Shown: positions 5,911-10,740 of the stretch, in pieces
Layout of the letters: each line of letters begins with the position of its first letter
Position numbering within the stretch: position 1 is the stretch's first letter
Assembly: GCA_964519585.1 (NCBI GenBank)
Contig: CAZFIO010000068.1
Location: forward strand, 1-10,740
From: CAZFIO01 sp964519585
GTDB taxonomy: Bacteria > Bacillota > Clostridia > Tissierellales > Tissierellaceae
DNA: 10,740 bases
Reading direction: 5' to 3'
The notes under the pieces: model-generated
The model's input: only the letters and a program-made list of their open reading frames with translations
Told to the model about the DNA's origin: nothing
The model's database searches: none
Position numbers and translations under genes: made by a program

Positions 5911-8614
5911 TGCTTTTATATCCATGATAGTTATTATCACAATTTTACTGGTGCCTACAAACCTTGTTATGGGGAATAAATCTTCAACTATTGTTATTTC
6001 TACGGCTGAAGATTTAATCCAATTTGCAGAAAATTCTTCCTTTGACCAATGGTCCAAGGATAAAAAAGTTGTTTTGGATTCGGATATAGATTTACAAAAC
6101 AAGGAGTTTGAACCTATTCCTATATTCTCTGGTGATTTTGATGGACAAAATCATTCTATAAAGGGTTTATCAATAAATAAAGAAGGTTCAAATTTTGGCC
6201 TTTTTAGATACTTGGAAAAGGAAGGTGTAATCAGGAACTTAAAGGTGGAGGGGGTAGTTACACCTAAGGGAGATAGGAGCAATATAGGTGGACTTGTAGG
6301 CTACAATAAAGGAAGGATTGAAAACGCTACTTTTATTGGTCATGTTAAGGGGAAAGATACGATTGGAGGAATAGCTGGAATAAATGGGAAAGGTGGCTCT
6401 ATAGTAGACTCTGAGGTAAAAGGGGTAATTTATGGGGAGTCAAAAGTTGGTGGACTAGTAGGCTTTAATACAGGAACTATTACAAACTCAAAAAATTCAG
6501 CTAGTGTAAATACTACTGTGGAAGAAGTGCCAATCCAGTTGGAAGATATAAGTATTGATATTATAAATATTGCTAACCTTACTACTGACTCTATGGATAT
6601 AGGAGGTATAGCCGGATTAAGCACAGGGATTATTTCTAAATCTGAAAATATTGGCTCCATAGGCTATCTAAGCCATGGATACAACATAGGAGGAATAGTT
6701 GGGAGGCAATCAGGTTATGTAAATGAATGTATAAACACAGGTCAAGTAAATGGACGAAAAGATATAGGGGGAATAGCAGGGCAAATGGAGCCCTATATAA
6801 ACAAGGTAATTCCTCCATCTAAAATAAGGGCCTTGCAAAGGGAGTTAGGCCCATTCAAAAGAAATATGAACAAAATGCTAAATACAATAAGAACTACATC
6901 TGAAAAAATGAATAAGTCCATGAAAATTATAGATGAAGAAATCAAAAAAATCGAACCCCATATGAAGGTCTTAATAGATAAAATCGAGGGTTTAATTCCA
7001 GGTGGGCAAAATATAGTTGGTATAGAAAATATTGAGGATTTAGAATACATATTACCAGATTTAGATATTGATGACTTAGAGGAATTATTTCCATCAGATG
7101 ATCCAATTTTCGATGAAGAATATGAAGAGGCTAGAGAGGGCTTATTTTCTTCTATGAGACTTATATTTCAAGAGTTTTCTAGCTTAACAAAGGACATGGG
7201 TGAAACGACAGATATCTTAATAGGTGACATGGAAAGAGTAAGTGAAAGCATGTATAGAATGATGGATCTTTTGTTTGGAATTATAGATGAAATATCCTCT
7301 ATGACCTTTAATCAGGAGAAAATATATGAAGACGTGTCTAGTAAAGATGTGGATAAATATATAGATGGAAAGGTTATAAATTCTATAAACTATGGTAGCA
7401 TAAAAGGTGATATAAGCATAGGTGGTATTGCAGGAGCCATGGGTATAGAATTTGAACTTGATCCTGAAGAAGATTTAAAACTTCAAAACAACTTTAACTA
7501 TGACACTGTATATCAAGCTAGGGTAGTTATAATGGATTGTGAAAACAAGGGGAAGATCCAGTCCAAGAAAAATAATGTTGGTGGAATTGCAGGAAATCAG
7601 GAGATGGGTTATATCAAGGGCGCCATATCTGAAAATTTAATTGAAAGCATAGATGGCCACTATGTTGGGGGTATAGCTGGAACTTCCAAGGGACCTATAG
7701 AGTCCTCATATGTTAAGGCAGAGTTAGAAGGTGGAAATTATATAGGCGGAATAGCTGGCCTTGCAGGTGAGATAAACAATTCCTATTCTATGGTAAAAAT
7801 CAATAAGTCAGGGGCTTATGTGGGAGCAATAGCTGGAAATATAGTAAGCGGTAGCAGGATAAAAGATAATTTTTTTGTAAGCAATGTATTAAAAGGGATA
7901 GATGGTATAAGTTACCAGGGTAAGGCAGAATTCATCTCATACAATGACCTGATGAATCTTAAGGATTTACCTGAGCTTTTTAAAAGCTTTAAATTAGACT
8001 TTGTTTTAGAAGAAGAGATTATTAAAACCATGTCATTTAACTATGGTGACTCCTTTAGTAAGGATGTTTTTCCAAGCATAGCTGATAAAAATGGGGCTTA
8101 TGGTAGATGGGAACTTAAAGACCTAGAAAACTTAGTATTTGATACAAAAGTAAGTGCCCAATATATTCCTTATACAACACTATTGGAAAGTGATGAAAGA
8201 AGAAAAGAACTGGCAATTTTCCTTGTAGAAGGTAAATTTAAAGAGGAAAATTCAATAAAACTTGAAAAAGAATCCAAGTTCTCTTTGGGTAAGGATAAGG
8301 CTATAGAAAGCTGGAATCTTGAAATTCCAGATGATGGTAACCAGGGCCATATAATTAGATACCATCCACCAAAAACCAATAAAAACTACGCTATCTATTT
8401 ATTTGAAAACAATAATTGGAAGAGGGTAAAGACAAAAAAGGACGGAAAATATATAGTTTTTCAGGCTAGTGGGGACTATATAAATATTGGTATATTTGAA
8501 GAAGGTACTAGTATTTTAAAGTATTCCTTAATATTGGGAATAATTATTTCTATGGTGTTTGTAGTTCTGTTTTTTTCCAAGAAAAGACGAAAAGTACTTT
8601 CAATAAAAGAGTAA
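5897..8614 (+). CDS. Secreted membrane-anchored GLUG-repeat protein with internal coiled coil
   Basis: From the ATG at 5897 the product has 905 residues. That start is preferred over the ATG at 5870 because GAGGGGG lies 9 bases upstream and a signal peptide follows at once (MRKFNAFISMIVIITILLV). It overlaps the MMPL stop by 14 bases. Eleven GLUG-type motifs (PF07581, such as IGGLVGYNKG and VGGLVGFNTG) mark a beta-helix: six between about residues 129 and 296, five between 507 and 651. Between them, about 308-470, lies an acidic helical insert predicted to be coiled coil (LQRELGPFKRNMNKM). A helix at 876-893 with a KKRRK stop-transfer tail anchors the C-terminus, so the body faces outside. The role could be adhesion, wall interaction or a partner of the MMPL transporter; this is inference from the operon. 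Confidence 0.88.
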   Translation: MRKFNAFISMIVIITILLVPTNLVMGNKSSTIVISTAEDLIQFAENSSFDQWSKDKKVVLDSDIDLQNKEFEPIPIFSGDFDGQNHSIKGLSINKEGSNFGLFRYLEKEGVIRNLKVEGVVTPKGDRSNIGGLVGYNKGRIENATFIGHVKGKDTIGGIAGINGKGGSIVDSEVKGVIYGESKVGGLVGFNTGTITNSKNSASVNTTVEEVPIQLEDISIDIINIANLTTDSMDIGGIAGLSTGIISKSENIGSIGYLSHGYNIGGIVGRQSGYVNECINTGQVNGRKDIGGIAGQMEPYINKVIPPSKIRALQRELGPFKRNMNKMLNTIRTTSEKMNKSMKIIDEEIKKIEPHMKVLIDKIEGLIPGGQNIVGIENIEDLEYILPDLDIDDLEELFPSDDPIFDEEYEEAREGLFSSMRLIFQEFSSLTKDMGETTDILIGDMERVSESMYRMMDLLFGIIDEISSMTFNQEKIYEDVSSKDVDKYIDGKVINSINYGSIKGDISIGGIAGAMGIEFELDPEEDLKLQNNFNYDTVYQARVVIMDCENKGKIQSKKNNVGGIAGNQEMGYIKGAISENLIESIDGHYVGGIAGTSKGPIESSYVKAELEGGNYIGGIAGLAGEINNSYSMVKINKSGAYVGAIAGNIVSGSRIKDNFFVSNVLKGIDGISYQGKAEFISYNDLMNLKDLPELFKSFKLDFVLEEEIIKTMSFNYGDSFSKDVFPSIADKNGAYGRWELKDLENLVFDTKVSAQYIPYTTLLESDERRKELAIFLVEGKFKEENSIKLEKESKFSLGKDKAIESWNLEIPDDGNQGHIIRYHPPKTNKNYAIYLFENNNWKRVKTKKDGKYIVFQASGDYINIGIFEEGTSILKYSLILGIIISMVFVVLFFSKKRRKVLSIKE

Positions 8615-8615
8615 T

Positions 8616-8640
8616 GGGGTGACAAATACCCCTTTATTTT
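8616..8640 (+). terminator. Weak intrinsic terminator after the GLUG gene
   Basis: GGGGT (8616-8620) pairs with ACCCC (8628-8632) around a 7-base loop, followed by TTTATTTT. The stem is only 5 bp, so some read-through into the regulator gene is possible. The rest of the gap to 8753 is AT-rich; TATAAA at about 8703 could be a -10 but has no good -35. Confidence 0.5.
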
Positions 8641-8753
8641 AATATTGATGAATTATAAATTAAATTTAATCATTTATTTCAAAACTTATATAAAAAGATG
8701 GGTATAAATATAAAGGTTACCTGTATCAAATTTTAAAAAAGAGGGGAAATTAA

Positions 8754-10454
8754 GTGGATATAAAATTCTTGGGAGACCTTATTCAAAGTATAAGACCCTT
8801 AGCTATATTTTCAAATCAAGAAGAAGACCTAGTATGGATAAGTGATGATATGAAATCATGTTTAGGAATAGATTCAATCAATGGTCTAGACTTTAAAGCT
8901 TTGTTTAAACTGAAGTTATCGGATTTATATAAGAAGGATAAGCTTACTATAGGGGCCAATGATTACAAGACTTCAATAGTAGACATTAAAAACTATAATC
9001 TTAAACTCCTTACACTTGACCCTATAAATCAGTCTGATTATTTAAAAGATATGGTATATATTTATGAAGCAATAATTGATTCATTAAATGACGGTGTCTT
9101 ATTAACTAATAAAGATGGGGAGATTCTCATTTACAATAAGGCTATGGAGGAATTAGAAAAGAGAAGTAGAAGCGATATGGTAGGAAAAAAGATTTGGGAT
9201 GCCTATCAATACATGGATCCTGAAAAGTCGGAGCATATGAAGGTATTCAAGAGTAAAGAAGCAATAATAAACAGATACAAGGCCCATGCTTATAATGATG
9301 GTAACCCTATTTATAAAACCTATAGCACTATACCTCTAGAAAACAATGGTGAGACCTGGGGTGTTTACTCCATAAGTAAGGATGAAACAAAACTAAGATC
9401 TTTATTAAGTGAAATTTCGGACTTAAAAAGAAATTTCAATCAAATGGACACAGAAGAGAAAGAGATAAAAAACAATGGCACTAGATATACATTTGCAGAT
9501 ATAGTTGGTTCAAGTGAAGTAACAAAAAAGGTTATTAGGGAAGCCCAAGCTGTGGCTTGGCTTGACAATAGTATACTATTGGTTGGTGATACTGGTACTG
9601 GGAAAGAGGTTTTTGCCCAAAGTATACATAATTTTGGGAAAAGAAAACCCGAACCATTTATAGGTATCAATTGCTCAGCTATACCTGAAAACCTACTGGA
9701 AAGTATACTTTTTGGCTCAGTAAGAGGCGCCTATACAGGTGCTGTAGATTCTTCAGGATTATTTGAAGAAGCGGGAAAGGGGACACTCTTTCTAGACGAG
9801 TTAAATTCTATGCCACTAAGTATGCAAACAAAATTATTAAGGGTTTTGCAAGAAAGAAGTGTTAGAAGGGTAGGAGGCAAGGATATTTACCATATAAAAT
9901 GCAGGGTGGTTAGTGCCATGAATGAGGACCCCTATAAACTTATAGAAGAAGGTAAATTAAGGCAAGATTTATTTTATAGGATTTCTGGCTATAATATATA
10001 TATTCCAAAACTTATAGAAAGAGGGAATGATTTATTTTCATTAGCCAAATACTATATATTAAAATATAATTCAATAATGAATAAGAATATAACAGATGTT
10101 TCTTTGGAACTAAGAGAATTAATGGCTACCCATCCATGGCCAGGTAATATTAGAGAGCTATCTCACTTCATAGAGAACCTTATGATAAGGGTGGATGAGT
10201 CAGATAATACTCTGAGAATAGAAAATATACCTGACTATATAATGGATATTATGAGGGTTAAAAGTGAAGGTTTGCCAGAAATAGAAAGGCAAATAAACCT
10301 TCAGGATAAGCTAGATTCCATGGAAAAAAAGATAATTATAGAGGAGTTAAACAAGAATTTCTGGAATGTACTAAAAACAGCAAGGGTACTGGGTGTTACC
10401 AGACAAAGTTTGATTTACAGGATGAAAAAGCTTGATATTGAAAGACCCAGCTAG
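8754..10454 (+). CDS. Sigma-54-dependent transcriptional activator with PAS sensor (RocR-like)
   Basis: The protein (566 residues) drives open-complex formation by RNA polymerase-sigma-54. A divergent N-terminal region (1-100) is followed by a PAS domain (about 101-210; DSLNDGVLLTNKDGEILIYN), a short coiled linker and the AAA+ domain (about 245-475). Walker A is GDTGTGKE (278-285). The sigma-54 contact loop is GAYTGA (325-330), a variant of GAFTGA. Walker B is TLFLDEL (344-350), the arginine-finger segment LRQDLFYRI (402-410), and PWPGNIREL is at 461-469. A Fis-type helix-turn-helix closes it (about 535-562; TARVLGVTRQSLIYRM). The NSMP after Walker B and the FGSVRGAYTGA segment resemble RocR-type regulators of amino acid catabolism. 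There is no receiver domain, so the PAS domain probably senses a metabolite. The start is GTG with GAGGGG 7 bases upstream. The likely target promoter lies directly downstream. Confidence 0.93.
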   Translation: MDIKFLGDLIQSIRPLAIFSNQEEDLVWISDDMKSCLGIDSINGLDFKALFKLKLSDLYKKDKLTIGANDYKTSIVDIKNYNLKLLTLDPINQSDYLKDMVYIYEAIIDSLNDGVLLTNKDGEILIYNKAMEELEKRSRSDMVGKKIWDAYQYMDPEKSEHMKVFKSKEAIINRYKAHAYNDGNPIYKTYSTIPLENNGETWGVYSISKDETKLRSLLSEISDLKRNFNQMDTEEKEIKNNGTRYTFADIVGSSEVTKKVIREAQAVAWLDNSILLVGDTGTGKEVFAQSIHNFGKRKPEPFIGINCSAIPENLLESILFGSVRGAYTGAVDSSGLFEEAGKGTLFLDELNSMPLSMQTKLLRVLQERSVRRVGGKDIYHIKCRVVSAMNEDPYKLIEEGKLRQDLFYRISGYNIYIPKLIERGNDLFSLAKYYILKYNSIMNKNITDVSLELRELMATHPWPGNIRELSHFIENLMIRVDESDNTLRIENIPDYIMDIMRVKSEGLPEIERQINLQDKLDSMEKKIIIEELNKNFWNVLKTARVLGVTRQSLIYRMKKLDIERPS

Positions 10455-10468
10455 GAGTGTAGTATTTT

Positions 10469-10481
10469 CACACATAGTGTG
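10469..10481. promoter_or_regulatory. Candidate upstream activator dyad 1
   Basis: CACACATAGTGTG is a perfect 5-bp inverted repeat around ATA, flanked by TTTT and CAAAA that extend it imperfectly. It begins 15 bases after the regulator stop codon and its centre is about 135 bases upstream of the -24 element at 10609, a normal distance for a sigma-54 activator site. Binding by the adjacent regulator is inferred. Confidence 0.45.
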
Positions 10482-10512
10482 GCAAAATCTCCTGAAGCTT
10501 TTAGGGGCTCAC

Positions 10513-10545
10513 AGGATAAAGTGTATGTTTTTCATACAGTATCCT
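10513..10545. promoter_or_regulatory. Candidate upstream activator dyad 2 or hairpin
   Basis: AGGATA (10513-10518) and TATCCT (10540-10545) form an outer inverted repeat; TGTATG (10522-10527) and CATACA (10533-10538) form an inner one around TTTTT. As RNA it could terminate the regulator transcript, but no T-run follows. Centred about 80 bases upstream of the -24 element, it may be a second activator site, although its sequence differs from dyad 1. Confidence 0.4.
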
Positions 10546-10608
10546 AATAATAAAGACAAGTATTTGATGGAAGCTAGCATTTATCAGGTTCAAGCAAAAT
10601 TAAAAACC

Positions 10609-10624
10609 TGGCACAGTTCTTGCA
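10609..10624 (+). promoter_or_regulatory. Consensus sigma-54 (-24/-12) promoter
   Basis: TGGCAC (10609-10614), five bases, then TTGCA (10620-10624) is a full match to the core TGGCAC-N5-TTGCW consensus; the invariant GG and GC are exactly ten bases apart. Transcription should begin near 10635 and serve a gene beyond the window edge. Its place just after a sigma-54 activator gene is the classic arrangement for an inducible catabolic operon. Confidence 0.88.
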
Positions 10625-10635
10625 TCTATATATAA

Positions 10636-10740
10636 GTGAAAACGTTTGTAGATTTAAATATGCCAGAATGGAAAAAAATTTTTATCTGGACAATGAAAAT
10701 ATATAAAGATTCTATGGATAATATAGAAAGTATATAGTGG
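10636..10740 (+). other. Probable untranslated leader of the next gene
   Basis: This is the expected 5' leader from the -24/-12 promoter. A 33-codon frame from GTG 10636 to TAG 10737 exists but has no Shine-Dalgarno. CCAGA and TCTGG (near 10663 and 10684) could form a small hairpin. No start codon with a good ribosome site appears before the window ends. Confidence 0.35.

Noticed and set aside
10432..10635. 67-codon forward frame overlapping the regulator end
   Set aside because: It spans the dyads and the consensus sigma-54 promoter, starts inside the regulator gene without a ribosome site, and has no protein-like pattern.
10636..10737. 33-codon frame from GTG
   Set aside because: No Shine-Dalgarno precedes it and it begins almost at the predicted transcription start; it is kept only as leader sequence.

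Overview
The window reads as chromosomal DNA of a low-GC anaerobic Firmicute, most likely Clostridia or Tissierellia. The reasons are AT-rich codon use, strong AGGAGG/GAGGGG ribosome binding sites, a RocR-type sigma-54 activator, clostridial-style MMPL and GLUG surface proteins, and apparent selenocysteine (Sec) use. No rRNA, tRNA, CRISPR array, insertion sequence or phage gene was seen.

Layout. 1-441: the probable 3' tip of an upstream gene, then a leader-like stretch with short repeats. 442-1428: cytoplasmic asparaginase, closed by a strong terminator. 1459-2013 (minus): DUF924 protein. 2139-3065: ndk followed 15 bases later by ogt, an O6-alkylguanine-DNA alkyltransferase. 3086-3205 (minus): an unannotated 39-residue membrane peptide. 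3478-8614: a two-gene operon of an MMPL/RND-family transporter and a secreted, membrane-anchored GLUG-repeat protein. 8754-10454: a PAS-containing sigma-54-dependent activator. 10455-10740: the control region of a gene beyond the window, with a consensus -24/-12 promoter and two upstream dyads.

The main discovery is around 2553-3270. In ogt the codon of the catalytic cysteine is TGA, and the frame continues to a TAA at 3065. Tyr, Arg, Asn, His and Glu active-site residues keep exactly the spacing known in human MGMT on both sides of the TGA. A stem-loop with GG in its apical loop lies 22 bases after the TGA, as expected of a bacterial SECIS. On the opposite strand, converging on ogt, a small ORF has its own consensus promoter, an ideal Shine-Dalgarno, a GTG start, an in-frame TGA at codon 15 and a GG-loop hairpin 21 bases after it. 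Both genes end inside one shared bidirectional terminator. I interpret them as two adjacent convergent selenoprotein genes: a Sec-containing DNA-repair alkyltransferase and an unrecognised small membrane selenoprotein. An automatic gene caller would truncate the first and miss the second.

Working together: ndk and ogt look co-transcribed (nucleotide supply and DNA repair). The MMPL protein and the GLUG protein overlap in their reading frames and probably form one envelope system. The sigma-54 activator most simply controls the gene just downstream through the -24/-12 promoter. All functional links are inferred from position and sequence only.
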